A DNA stretch of 61,446 bases from a virus, in the IMG/VR virus record IMGVR_UViG_3300043399_000529, positions 1-61,446 of that record, one strand, 5' to 3'. How positions within the stretch are numbered: position 1 is the stretch's first letter; each line of letters starts with the position of its first letter. Under the pieces are notes generated by a model. The model was not told the DNA's origin and ran no database searches. It saw only the letters and a program-made list of their open reading frames with translations. This document shows, piece by piece, positions 37,673 to 46,515 of the stretch. The position numbers and the translations under genes were made by a program.

Positions 37673-40600
37673 ATGCAAACTATATACGCCTTCAGTTATA
37701 ACCCTGTAATCGCAACTGGTACAAATACAACTGGTACCAACTGGCGCATGGCTTACCAACAGCCTATTATGCTTTACAAAGGAACAACTAATCAAGTTAG
37801 GTTAGTTGTTTTCACTGTAAAACAAAAAGTAGTTGATCTAACAAATTATACTGTTCAAGTTCAACTTGTTGATCGTGAAACAGAGGAGCATTTTGTTACT
37901 AAAACAGCAAGTATTACTGCTCCAACTTCTGGTGTAGCTACAATTACATTTACTGAAGAAGATTTGCGTAATTTACAGAATAGATTTTATCATTTAATTG
38001 CAAAATTAATAGGACCAAGTGACGGCAGTTCAGTTGTAGCTGGTGAAATACTTTACTTAGACGATAATTACGGGGCATTTACGCCAATTACAGTTGAAAA
38101 TGCATGGAACTATAATCCAACAAGCATTTCAACTGTAGACGGAATTCCTGAAATTAGTTTTACAAATATTAGAGAAACACCTGATAGTTTAGACGGTCAA
38201 GCAGGTAAATTTTTAAGAGTTAACTCTGCTAGCAATGCTATCGAATTTGCAGACTTTTTAAGTTTTGATAGAAGCATTATTCCAAATATAAACGAAACAT
38301 TTAATCTTGGTGACATTGGACGTCGATGGGGTATGGTATTCGCTAACAGAGTAAATGTTGGAAATATTTGTATATACGGCACACAACTTGGTTGCGAAAA
38401 CAGTCCTCAACTTGACTTTAGAGTATTAAGTCAAACTGTTAGAGTAACTGATAATTCTACTGATCCTGCACATCTTGTTGGTGATGGTGTATTTGTTGAG
38501 TTTAATGATACAACACACGACAATGATGGTCCACGTTTAGAAGTATGGTACGGCGAACAAGATAATCCAAATGATCCCCCAGGGCAACACAGTTTAGATA
38601 TTAGAGCGGCAGCAAATAGTTATGTTGAATTAGCAAGTCACGATCTTAATAGCTTTATCGGCATTGATGATATTGGGCCATTTATACAAACACAATGGCA
38701 AGCTGATCAAAGCAAATCATGGCGATTCCTAGGTGACGGCGAGCTTCGTTTACCAAGCATCGGCAGTAGAATAACTAGCGAAAATAGTAAGTTACAAATT
38801 GTTATGACATTTGACGATATAAGATTAACAACTACCAGTGCCGATAATGTAACTACATATCAAACTATTTTTGATTCATCTGGAAAAACTTTTTTCCCTG
38901 GTGATTTATTGCCAGGAACTACAAATTTTCCTGATCCTGATCCAACAATACAATTTAATTTAGGTTCACCTGAACGTCCTTGGAAAGATTTATATCTAAG
39001 TAACAGCACCATTTATTTAGGTAATGTTCCGATAAGCGTAGATAACACTGGCACATTAACAGTTAATGGCAATGCTATTACTGGTGGTGAAGTTGTAACT
39101 TCGCCGGTTCAACCATATATTGAACTTACAAATGATCCATTTATATTCAACCCTTATGCAGGTAACTTAGTAACGTTTACTAAAGATGATTATGGTAATC
39201 AAGTTGATCAAATTGATGTTAACGTAGCTATTACTCGTGCTAACAACAAGGGAATATACAATCCAAAACTTGAAGCAGATTGGGATGACACAACTAGTGA
39301 TGGGTTAAGTCCTGTTGGTACATTATGGAATAAAGATGGTTGGTCTGTTCTTACTAACTTAAATCAAAGAACTTATCTTAGCTTTTATGAAACATTCTTA
39401 CGTTTTGGTAATAACGTTCTTACAGCCGAAGCAGTAATGTATGATACTGCAAATGACAAATATTATACATTTGATTTTACACAATGGGGTAATTCCAACA
39501 TAGGTGCACCATTAACTTATGTTAGAACGCAAATAGATCCAGTTACTGGTACTCAAATTGGTAGTGCAGTAACGTTTATTAAACCTGGTTATGCCGATCC
39601 AACTCAAATTAATGATCCAATTGATACAAACTTAACTATTGCAAGAGGCAACAATCAAAGTATATACAATATTGCACTTGAGCAGGGTTATAGTACAGCA
39701 GGTGATGGTCGCGACAGTCCAGAAGGTACTGAATGGAATGCTGATGGTTGGGGACAACTAAGAGATGTTACACAAAGAACTTATGATACTTTCTATAGCG
39801 TATTAAACCAAGCAATTGGAGATAATGTTATAGGAAAAGAATTAATCATGCACGACATGATTAATGACAAGTATTATGCAGTTAAGTTTAGTAGTTGGAC
39901 TCAAAACGGAGAAGGCGGCGGATTTAGTTATACTAGGCAATTACTAAACACAAATAATCTTTTTGTAAAACCAGACAATAATAATTCTGTTATCGATATA
40001 TTCGTTGAAGATGTTGGTGAAGCTTCCGGTATTGGTATTACTAGAGATAATAATAATGGCATCTATAACCCATATAGAGAAGAAGGTTGGAATAACAATC
40101 TAAGCCCAGTTGGAACATTATGGAATGTTGATGGATGGGATGATTTAAGTAATATTACTACTAGATCATACACTAACTTCTATGCAGCATACGGAAATGG
40201 ACAATTAGGTAATCGTGTCCCTGGATCACGAGCAATAGTGTATATTCCAGAAACCAACAAATATTACGCAATACAATGGTTATCGTGGACACAAGGTGGC
40301 GGTGGTGGTTTCAGTTATTTGCGTTACGAATTGGATATAACTAAATTACAAGAAGGTGTTAAATTTGCCGACGGTACAGTATTAAAATCCGCAACAGGAT
40401 TAGGTCGTGTCAAATCATCTACTTCAGGTAATCGTAGAATTGAGGAAGTTGTAGGTAGTAAAACTGTTTCAGTAACACAAGTAACAACTCAAACTATAAC
40501 TGCTACAGCTTCAAGAAGCGTAGTTGATGACAATAGATTCTGGGTATCAAATACTGCAACAGATATCGCAGCAATTATGAACAATTTCAATGCATTTGGT

Positions 40601-41077
40601 ATCCAAGATCAGTCTACTATACAGTTCAGTTTAGACAACAGCACATGGTACACTTATAGTAGTAGCTATAGCGGCACATCAACTGAAATAGGAGTATATT
40701 GCTCCGGGGGGCCATTCACTTACAACGAAGGCGATACTATCTACTTTAGATACGACACTGGTGCTGCTCCGGTAGTATGGTGGACTACAGCAGACCTACC
40801 GGGTGGCAGTGCAGGTTTCCGCGGAGCAGTAATTGATTATCATGCTTATACTGGCGATGGAACTATCATTGGCACAATTCACATCGTGGATGACAGCGGG
40901 AACGAGAGTATCAGCCACACTGAAGTATCTAGCGGCAGCTCAGACAGCGAGAACGATGATTTGTGGTTAGTACAGAACGAAGGTACTATCAGCTATCGCC
41001 GCATAGATGGTGAAGCAAAGACGCTAAAGATACACTGGACTGCCAAAGTGTTTTACGGCAGTGAGTTTTATGATTGA
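37673..41077 (+). CDS. Large tail-fibre/adsorption protein with three 135-residue repeats
   Basis: 1134 aa. N-terminal domain (PIMLYKGTTNQVRLVVF, VDLTNYTVQVQLV) resembles BppU-type or baseplate attachment modules. Residues about 517-893 hold three copies, 135 residues apart, of a unit with R-x-N-N-x-x-I-Y-N, SPVGTLWN-DGW, a R-x-Y-x-x-F-Y helix, and NDKYY plus W; the second and third also share GGGFSY. C-terminal part is beta-rich (SSYSGTSTEIGVYCSGGPF). Long tail fibres usually bind the host, so this probably sets host range. Plus-strand, opposite to most genes. Confidence 0.75.
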   Translation: MQTIYAFSYNPVIATGTNTTGTNWRMAYQQPIMLYKGTTNQVRLVVFTVKQKVVDLTNYTVQVQLVDRETEEHFVTKTASITAPTSGVATITFTEEDLRNLQNRFYHLIAKLIGPSDGSSVVAGEILYLDDNYGAFTPITVENAWNYNPTSISTVDGIPEISFTNIRETPDSLDGQAGKFLRVNSASNAIEFADFLSFDRSIIPNINETFNLGDIGRRWGMVFANRVNVGNICIYGTQLGCENSPQLDFRVLSQTVRVTDNSTDPAHLVGDGVFVEFNDTTHDNDGPRLEVWYGEQDNPNDPPGQHSLDIRAAANSYVELASHDLNSFIGIDDIGPFIQTQWQADQSKSWRFLGDGELRLPSIGSRITSENSKLQIVMTFDDIRLTTTSADNVTTYQTIFDSSGKTFFPGDLLPGTTNFPDPDPTIQFNLGSPERPWKDLYLSNSTIYLGNVPISVDNTGTLTVNGNAITGGEVVTSPVQPYIELTNDPFIFNPYAGNLVTFTKDDYGNQVDQIDVNVAITRANNKGIYNPKLEADWDDTTSDGLSPVGTLWNKDGWSVLTNLNQRTYLSFYETFLRFGNNVLTAEAVMYDTANDKYYTFDFTQWGNSNIGAPLTYVRTQIDPVTGTQIGSAVTFIKPGYADPTQINDPIDTNLTIARGNNQSIYNIALEQGYSTAGDGRDSPEGTEWNADGWGQLRDVTQRTYDTFYSVLNQAIGDNVIGKELIMHDMINDKYYAVKFSSWTQNGEGGGFSYTRQLLNTNNLFVKPDNNNSVIDIFVEDVGEASGIGITRDNNNGIYNPYREEGWNNNLSPVGTLWNVDGWDDLSNITTRSYTNFYAAYGNGQLGNRVPGSRAIVYIPETNKYYAIQWLSWTQGGGGGFSYLRYELDITKLQEGVKFADGTVLKSATGLGRVKSSTSGNRRIEEVVGSKTVSVTQVTTQTITATASRSVVDDNRFWVSNTATDIAAIMNNFNAFGIQDQSTIQFSLDNSTWYTYSSSYSGTSTEIGVYCSGGPFTYNEGDTIYFRYDTGAAPVVWWTTADLPGGSAGFRGAVIDYHAYTGDGTIIGTIHIVDDSGNESISHTEVSSGSSDSENDDLWLVQNEGTISYRRIDGEAKTLKIHWTAKVFYGSEFYD

Positions 41078-41092
41078 TAGGAACAGACCAAC

Positions 41093-42004
41093 ATGGCAAA
41101 AATTAGAAAATTCGTAACAAGTCAAGTAGTAGGTAATAATGCTGATGAAAGCATTATAAATGAAATTCGCCCTTACGGTGAAATTGGTTTGTATCAAGGT
41201 AATTACATCGAGAGCATCGGCGAAGGCCGCTTAGAATTATTAATATTTGACGGTAAGAGAACTCACATACAAAGCAAAGTTCTAAGTCCAGGTATATTCT
41301 ATGGTTACGGCAACGACAGTGGTGATGGTTTTGGATTTGATACCATTAAATTAATACCGGATTCTACACTGTATTATAACAATAGTAACTATGGAAATGA
41401 TCAATATCTTGTAGTTGATCCAACTGCTCCTAACCACATACATATTCGTGCTGGTGGAACAATTGATCAATCCAATGCTGATTTATTCTTAGGTGGCGAG
41501 CAAACCCATGTTAAGATTAGTGATGGTTACGACACTGTTACAATAAGAACTAGTCAAGAAGGTGAAGGGGTCATCAACCGTGATTGGGTCTTTGACAACA
41601 ACGGAGACTTAACTTTCCCAATGGGTGGTGCTATAGAATCTGCTGGTATGGGTTGGACTGGATTTACTAACGGTGTAACTGGACAACCTCTCAGCATAGT
41701 TCATAAAAGCGCAAACATAAACTATGTAGGTCAATCTCTTTCAGAAATTTTTCTCTTAAGCGAAAATGAAAATTCAGCAGGCAGTGTTTGGATAGCTGTA
41801 CAAGACCTAGCAGCAGAATCGTATAAACAATGGTCGTTTAGTTATGATGGGTCTGTAACTTTCCCAGATGCCACTGTACAGACAACAGCATGGACAGGTA
41901 TACCTGGGCCTTATGCAGATGATGCGGCTGCTGCTACTGCTGGAGTTGCGGTTGGTAAACCGTACTATCAAGTAAGTGGACAGGTATTTGTTAGACTAAC
42001 TTAA
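41093..42004 (+). CDS. Tail-fibre-like structural protein
   Basis: 303 aa. EYG-type beta repeats; WVFDNNGDLTFPMGG and WSFSYDGSVTFPDATVQTTAW are repeats typical of phage fibre proteins (DGSxxFPDxTxQTTA). Ends YYQVSGQVFVRLT. Follows the large fibre by 15 bp and is probably its partner. Converges with the minus gene ending at 42001 (4-nt overlap). Confidence 0.7.
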   Translation: MAKIRKFVTSQVVGNNADESIINEIRPYGEIGLYQGNYIESIGEGRLELLIFDGKRTHIQSKVLSPGIFYGYGNDSGDGFGFDTIKLIPDSTLYYNNSNYGNDQYLVVDPTAPNHIHIRAGGTIDQSNADLFLGGEQTHVKISDGYDTVTIRTSQEGEGVINRDWVFDNNGDLTFPMGGAIESAGMGWTGFTNGVTGQPLSIVHKSANINYVGQSLSEIFLLSENENSAGSVWIAVQDLAAESYKQWSFSYDGSVTFPDATVQTTAWTGIPGPYADDAAAATAGVAVGKPYYQVSGQVFVRLT

Positions 42005-42429
42005 TCTATCTGATAGGTTTGTGCGAAGATATCTTTCTTAACTACGCCATAGTCATTCTCACCATGGCGCACAATATAATCATTGCCAGCAGTGTAATTA
42101 AGTGTTTCGCCCCAGCTAGTCTTAACAGCGCCATCGTGGTCAGCTAATTTCGCCATCTTAATAATCTTTTTTGGTGTAGCGGAACCGTTGCCATGATCGT
42201 CATATAGGTTAGCAAACTTTTCTGGAGGAACAGGATACTTTTCACCTTTAGGACCAGTAATGATCTTATATCCAGCTTTATACGCAACCGGGCCTTCTAG
42301 TGTTTGAATACTGCCATCTGCTTGGGCAGTTTCATAATTAATTGGATTAGCTCGCTTATATACTTTTTGTGCGCCTTTTGCAAACCAAGCATCGTTAATG
42401 TCTTCAAATAGATTAATCCAGTCTCTCAT
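42001..42429 (-). CDS. Late protein with two small beta modules and leader MRDWINLFE
   Basis: 142 aa from ATG at 42429 (ATGA overlap with upstream stop). Leader MRDWINLFED. The body holds two modules of the pattern TGPKGEKYPVPPEKFANLY and YIVRHGENDYGVVKKDIF, like SH3-type repeats. A late, leader-bearing protein of unknown role. Confidence 0.68.
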   Translation of the reverse strand: MRDWINLFEDINDAWFAKGAQKVYKRANPINYETAQADGSIQTLEGPVAYKAGYKIITGPKGEKYPVPPEKFANLYDDHGNGSATPKKIIKMAKLADHDGAVKTSWGETLNYTAGNDYIVRHGENDYGVVKKDIFAQTYQID

Positions 42430-42617
42430 TTCTTTTTCCCACTTTTCATATTTGCACACCAATGTGCCATACGTTGTTTCTCACCGCTACTATTTTTAGC
42501 AACTTGTCTTAATTTTGTCACGCTTTGTTTACAATTAACACCACTTCTTTTGGCAAGACCTTTACGACCTGGTTTCTTCCCATCAGCAAAGTTTTCTGTT
42601 AATTCTTTGATAAGCAT
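42426..42617 (-). CDS. Small basic leader-bearing protein, 63 aa
   Basis: Starts MLIKELTENFADGKKPGRKG; the first eight residues are identical to the next gene's start. The rest (SGEKQRMAHWCANMKSGKKK) is basic and Lys-rich. From memory the body is common in T4-like aquatic phages. Likely a packaged, DNA-binding protein. Confidence 0.7.
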   Translation of the reverse strand: MLIKELTENFADGKKPGRKGLAKRSGVNCKQSVTKLRQVAKNSSGEKQRMAHWCANMKSGKKK

Positions 42618-42619
42618 TT

Positions 42620-43531
42620 TTATTCCAATTTTAGTTTTTGTAGATAGTAATGAAAGTTCATATCTCTATCGCCGAGTCCATTCATACTTGGGTTAACTTT
42701 TGCAGTAACTCCAATTGTATCGCTATAATCTTCTACCTCTGGCTTTACTCTGTTTTTCCAATACCATACAGCAACTTTAGCAGCAATCTTAGGATCACTT
42801 GCCCACTTTGGATTATTTTCTAAATCGATGTTCAATGCTTTTCCTACACGACGATAGTTATCTCTTCCTGTAATTTGTATAAATCCACGACCTTTATATT
42901 TTAAGCCATCACCAGGGTTAACATTTCCAAGTATTTTTGCTTTTTCTGGTTTGTATTTTGGATCATATCTATTAAAATATTCTTTGTTTCCAACTTCAAC
43001 CAATCTTTGAAACCCTAACGTTTCATGTGCAACTTGTGCCATAAATTGTGCTAATTCTACACCCTTAATACCTGATTTGTATGCAGTAGATAATACTAAT
43101 TTTTCCATTTCTTTATTAGCATTAGTTGCAGTACTTGATGTAAGTTTTGTAGGTTCTTTTTTAGCTACTGGTTCTTGTTGTATATCACCGCCTGGTATAG
43201 TAATTTCTAATGGCGGTTTATCGACTGGAACTTCACGCGGTGCATCTCTTAGTTGACCAGTTAAGGCACCATATCCTAATGCGCCTGCCATTGCCCCTGC
43301 TGCGGCAGTGTTCTTGACTTTGTCCCAAATAGGACCTTCATCAATAACCTCACCTTTATACTTGCTTAAAAAATATCTTCCAGATTTGCCAAACTTAACT
43401 AAATTATCTAAAACCCAATCATTAGCAATCTTCTCTGCTTCTTCATATGAAGGGGCAGAGAAAGCGTAAAGAGATTTATATTGATTACGCACTACCCATT
43501 GCTTTGATTCTGTTAGTTCTTTGATAAGCAT
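42620..43531 (-). CDS. GH19-type lysozyme/chitinase-like protein with leader
   Basis: 303 aa from ATG at 43531 (TAATG overlap). Leader MLIKELTE, then a W-x-V small domain (QWVVRNQYKSLYAFSAPS), a hydrophobic linker, and a C-terminal GH19 domain: FMAQVAHETLGF (catalytic E), LKYKGRGFIQITGRDNY and NPSMNG. It cuts peptidoglycan or chitin. The leader and lack of a signal peptide point to a virion-carried enzyme, perhaps used at entry. Confidence 0.78.
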   Translation of the reverse strand: MLIKELTESKQWVVRNQYKSLYAFSAPSYEEAEKIANDWVLDNLVKFGKSGRYFLSKYKGEVIDEGPIWDKVKNTAAAGAMAGALGYGALTGQLRDAPREVPVDKPPLEITIPGGDIQQEPVAKKEPTKLTSSTATNANKEMEKLVLSTAYKSGIKGVELAQFMAQVAHETLGFQRLVEVGNKEYFNRYDPKYKPEKAKILGNVNPGDGLKYKGRGFIQITGRDNYRRVGKALNIDLENNPKWASDPKIAAKVAVWYWKNRVKPEVEDYSDTIGVTAKVNPSMNGLGDRDMNFHYYLQKLKLE

Positions 43532-44262
43532 TATGAACCTTTTTTGCCAGGAACGCAATTAGGTACTTCGCGGCCATTCTTCATTTTCTTACCAACCATA
43601 TGATAACCTTTCCAGCAAGGATCATCTTTTGCCTTCATTTTTTTAGCTTCACTCATAATATTGACTACATGATAGTGATTAGGTCTGCCTTCAACTCTTT
43701 GAATTTTAACTTTATCACCGCTGTTAAATGAAGTAAACCCTTTACCGCGCTTAGACTTAATAGTTACACCATCATTATTGGCACTAACAATTTGTCCCAT
43801 GCGACCAGCAGCATTACTAAAAACAGTTGCGCCGTTCTTTAATAACTGAAATATTTCTTGGTTAATATTTGAACTGTTATCATCACCATACTTTGCAGTG
43901 TCTTTAAATTCTTCAACTGGTTTTTCTCCGCCGGTTGCTTGTCCACCAACTAAATCTTTATAATTGTCCATGCATAGATATTCATGTTCTTTCATCAATG
44001 CAATTGCACGCTCAGTTACATCATGTAAATCCATGTCTGTCTTTGCGTCTTCTTTGGCATATTCCATGATACGCAAGAATAACGGAATATCCATAGTAAC
44101 TTTATCTGTTGGATTTTCAGCTTCTTTGTTTACGCTTTCACCCCCAACCATCTTTTTACCTGGAGTACCAGCATCTTTAGCTTTCCAATAACCTGTAAAT
44201 TTAGGACCAGTAGACTTGTCCATTGCTTCGTCAAGTTGCTTCATCAAATCATTTAATAACAT
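43531..44262 (-). CDS. Late leader-bearing protein, 243 aa
   Basis: Starts MLLNDLMKQLDEAMDKS. Middle: MDIPLFLRIMEYAKEDAKTD (helical), then an SH3-like TVFSNAAGRMGQIVSAN...SGDKVKIQRVEG, and a short end with CWKGYHMVGKKMKNGREVPNC, a small Cys/Lys module I have seen in related phages. Contains IMSE before that module. Unknown role. Confidence 0.68.
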   Translation of the reverse strand: MLLNDLMKQLDEAMDKSTGPKFTGYWKAKDAGTPGKKMVGGESVNKEAENPTDKVTMDIPLFLRIMEYAKEDAKTDMDLHDVTERAIALMKEHEYLCMDNYKDLVGGQATGGEKPVEEFKDTAKYGDDNSSNINQEIFQLLKNGATVFSNAAGRMGQIVSANNDGVTIKSKRGKGFTSFNSGDKVKIQRVEGRPNHYHVVNIMSEAKKMKAKDDPCWKGYHMVGKKMKNGREVPNCVPGKKGS

Positions 44263-44693
44263 TATATTTCTTCCCCAGATCCTAAATTAATAAATCCAAC
44301 AGTATCTACTATCAATGCTTGTTTTCCAGCAATAACAATAATATCACCAACGTCCATACTTGTATGATCTACACCTAAACGGTCAATCATTTCACTTGCT
44401 TGATTTTGTGGGCTCCAATTTTCAGCCTGCATCATATTCCATATTTTTTCTGGATTTGTTTCTGCTAAAGTTCCAAGTAATACGTGTGTACGACTTAAAT
44501 TTTTTAAGTCGGGTAATTTACCAGCAGATTGTAAACTTTTAAAGCCAAGTTTCATATCGTGACTAAATTCTTCTTTCCAATACCAAATTTGAGTATTACC
44601 TGGGGAATAGTTATCTCCAGCGTCCTGTAAACTATTAAAACTAATAGCTTCCATTAGAATATCTAAATATTTCCTCATAAGCGCATTCGCCAT
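44262..44693 (-). CDS. Late leader-bearing protein, 143 aa
   Basis: GGAG 7 nt before ATG at 44693; starts MANALMRKYLDILMEAISFN. The end (VGDIIVIAGKQALIVDTVGF) is a beta module found, from memory, in other T4-like late proteins. AAATAAATA box at 44714-44722. Function unknown. Confidence 0.68.
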   Translation of the reverse strand: MANALMRKYLDILMEAISFNSLQDAGDNYSPGNTQIWYWKEEFSHDMKLGFKSLQSAGKLPDLKNLSRTHVLLGTLAETNPEKIWNMMQAENWSPQNQASEMIDRLGVDHTSMDVGDIIVIAGKQALIVDTVGFINLGSGEEI

Positions 44694-44713
44694 AACGAGT
44701 CTCCAATACAGTT

Positions 44714-44722
44714 TATTTATTT
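44714..44722 (-). promoter_or_regulatory. Late-promoter-like box AAATAAATA
   Basis: Minus-strand AAATAAATA 20 bp before the ATG at 44693, with the same placement as those at 48278 and 55713. Confidence 0.55.
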
Positions 44723-44740
44723 GATTTTAGCTTTAGTGTT

Positions 44741-45448
44741 ATGCTAAAAATAGCTATGAAACCTTCATATGTATTTGATGTAGATGGCACTTTAACCCCC
44801 AGCAGGAGTAAGATGGATCCTGCGTTTCAAACTTGGTTTTCTAACTGGCAAAAAACACATGATACTTACCTTGTAACAGGCAGTGATTATCCTAAAACTG
44901 TAGAACAAGTTGGGGAAGAAATAATCAACAATAGCAAAATGCTGTTTAATTGTTGCGGCAATGAAGTACGTATTGGTAAATTGATTACTCATCAATCAGA
45001 TTGGCAACCTCCACATGCTCTCATTGATGCTTTAGATGAAGAACTTACTAAAAGCGAGTTTCCTGTAAAAACAGGTAAACATATTGAAATTAGAACTGGA
45101 TTAGTTAACTTTAGTATTGTTGGACGTAATGCTAATAAAGAGCAGCGTGAACAGTATATAAAGTGGGATAACGAAACAGCAGAAAGATTAAAAATAGCTG
45201 TAAGGTTAGGAAGTAAGTTTGAAGATATTGATTTTATGCTTGGAGGCGATACAGGAATTGATATTTACCCAACGGGTAAGGATAAGCGTCAGGTACTAGA
45301 CTTTATTAAAAGCGAAAACCCTGTTATATTCTTTGGGGATAAAACATTACCGGGGGGAAATGATTACTCCCTGGCTGTTAGTGTTGATATTGCTCACCGT
45401 GTTGAAAATTGGGAGCATACTTGGGAAATTTTAAGACTTACTTCTTAA
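44741..45448 (+). CDS. Eukaryotic-type phosphomannomutase-like HAD enzyme
   Basis: 235 aa (ATG at 44741; 44756 also possible). FDVDGTLTPSR (nucleophile D13, D15), CCGNEVR, KHIEIRTGLVNFSIVGR, GGDTGIDIYPTGKDKR and FFGDKTLPGGND match the alpha-PMM (PMM2) family from end to end, near its full length of about 246. These enzymes interconvert mannose-6- and mannose-1-phosphate for GDP-mannose. A sugar supply for glycosylation is likely, fitting the glycosyltransferases here. Unusual in a phage. Confidence 0.82.
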   Translation: MLKIAMKPSYVFDVDGTLTPSRSKMDPAFQTWFSNWQKTHDTYLVTGSDYPKTVEQVGEEIINNSKMLFNCCGNEVRIGKLITHQSDWQPPHALIDALDEELTKSEFPVKTGKHIEIRTGLVNFSIVGRNANKEQREQYIKWDNETAERLKIAVRLGSKFEDIDFMLGGDTGIDIYPTGKDKRQVLDFIKSENPVIFFGDKTLPGGNDYSLAVSVDIAHRVENWEHTWEILRLTS

Positions 45449-45533
45449 AGTACTTGCTAATCCATTCTGGTTGTGGCAAAAAGTTCCAACCAACGATTAG
45501 TCCAACTGCACATCCAAGTATAAAACTTACCAT
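45438..45533 (-). CDS. Tiny membrane protein, 31 aa
   Basis: ATG at 45533 gives MVSFILGCAVGLIVGWNFLP and ends WISKYFKK-TAA. One transmembrane segment with a glycine pattern and a basic end. From memory similar tiny proteins are common in T4-like cyanophages. It overlaps the end of the convergent PMM gene by 11 nt and starts 2 bp before the next gene's stop. Confidence 0.65.
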   Translation of the reverse strand: MVSFILGCAVGLIVGWNFLPQPEWISKYFKK

Positions 45534-45535
45534 TT

Positions 45536-45919
45536 TTATCTCCTTACCAATGGTTTCTTAACAAGTGGCTTAGCAACAGTAGCTACTGAACCTGCTCCCA
45601 TACCACCTGCACTTACGCTTTCTGGCATACCAGCAGTTGGCATCATTGCAGTTGTATCTGGCATTGCAGGAGCACCTAGCTTATCGTATTCGAGATAATC
45701 TGCTGTTGACTTTATGTAGTCAGCAGCAAGTGTAATCTTGCTTTGCATCCAACCTTCAATGCCTTCTTCTTCGCTAACGTTCTTAAGTAACTTGTGTAGT
45801 CTAATAGCATCATTTGCTAAATGATATAGCTGAGCACGGGCCATTTGAACTTCATGGTCACGATCAATGTTCATTGCCTCATCGCTGAGATTTTCTTTAA
45901 TTTGCTTCTTCTTAGTCAT
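45536..45919 (-). CDS. Conserved late protein, 127 aa
   Basis: ATG at 45919 (MTKKKQIKENLSDEA). A helical core (EVQMARAQLYHLANDAIRLHKLL, then WMQSKITLAADYIKS) and a low-complexity tail rich in Ala/Met/Pro. From memory a well-conserved small protein in T4-like phages, function unknown. Late box at 45942-45949. Confidence 0.72.
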   Translation of the reverse strand: MTKKKQIKENLSDEAMNIDRDHEVQMARAQLYHLANDAIRLHKLLKNVSEEEGIEGWMQSKITLAADYIKSTADYLEYDKLGAPAMPDTTAMMPTAGMPESVSAGGMGAGSVATVAKPLVKKPLVRR

Positions 45920-45941
45920 AACTGACATCTCCAATATAGTG

Positions 45942-45949
45942 TATTTATT
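45942..45949 (-). promoter_or_regulatory. Late-promoter-like box AATAAATA
   Basis: Minus-strand AATAAATA, 22 bp before ATG 45919. Confidence 0.5.
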
Positions 45950-46259
45950 CAATTTTAAATTTAATTATTTGCTTATCTTCTGGGTGAATAGGAAAATTTA
46001 TCTCTTTTGTAGTTTCGTTATACGCAAGAACTATTTTTTCTATCCAAATTTTAGCATACGTAGCTGGTTTTACTTTTTGAATAGTTAATGTGTGTTCCCC
46101 AGAATCAAGCTCTGCAAACATTTCTTCTTCGATATAGTTTGTATTACAATCAGCCCAAAATTCTCTTTCGTTATAGAGATTATCATTTATCCAAAAACGA
46201 TAAACTGGACATTCGTATTCATAATACGCATAAACGTGAGCGTTAATTTGTACTATCAT
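45945..46259 (-). CDS. Small CBM-like beta protein, 104 aa
   Basis: MIVQINAHVYAYYEYECPVY; RFWINDNLYNEREFW, HTLTIQKVKP, KIWIEKIVL: the same order of strands as the start of the proteins at 34703 and 55725. Probably a virion surface domain. Confidence 0.6.
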   Translation of the reverse strand: MIVQINAHVYAYYEYECPVYRFWINDNLYNEREFWADCNTNYIEEEMFAELDSGEHTLTIQKVKPATYAKIWIEKIVLAYNETTKEINFPIHPEDKQIIKFKIE

Positions 46260-46501
46260 TATTCTATATCTTTAATTAAATCAACTTGTTTAACTAACTG
46301 ATGGCTACAATGTCTATCAGCTTTAATGGTTGATTTTTTAATCTTTTTAGCTTTTGCTTCTACTTGTCTAACTTCTTGTTTGGTGAGACTTTGTCCAATT
46401 ATTTTACCCAAATATTGAGCTGCTTTTCTCTTGATGGTTCCTGGACGAGATAGAGGTCTGAATGGAGCAGTTAATGCTTCCAAAGTATCTTCTATTTTCA
46501 T
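46259..46501 (-). CDS. Small basic leader-bearing protein, 80 aa
   Basis: MKIEDTLEALTAPFRPLSRP, then AAQYLGKIIGQSLTKQEVRQ and a lysine-rich segment. Start resembles the late leader family (TLE-A). Function unknown. Follows the 580-aa gene by 14 bp. Confidence 0.62.
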   Translation of the reverse strand: MKIEDTLEALTAPFRPLSRPGTIKRKAAQYLGKIIGQSLTKQEVRQVEAKAKKIKKSTIKADRHCSHQLVKQVDLIKDIE

Positions 46502-46515
46502 AATAGTCTCCCATA

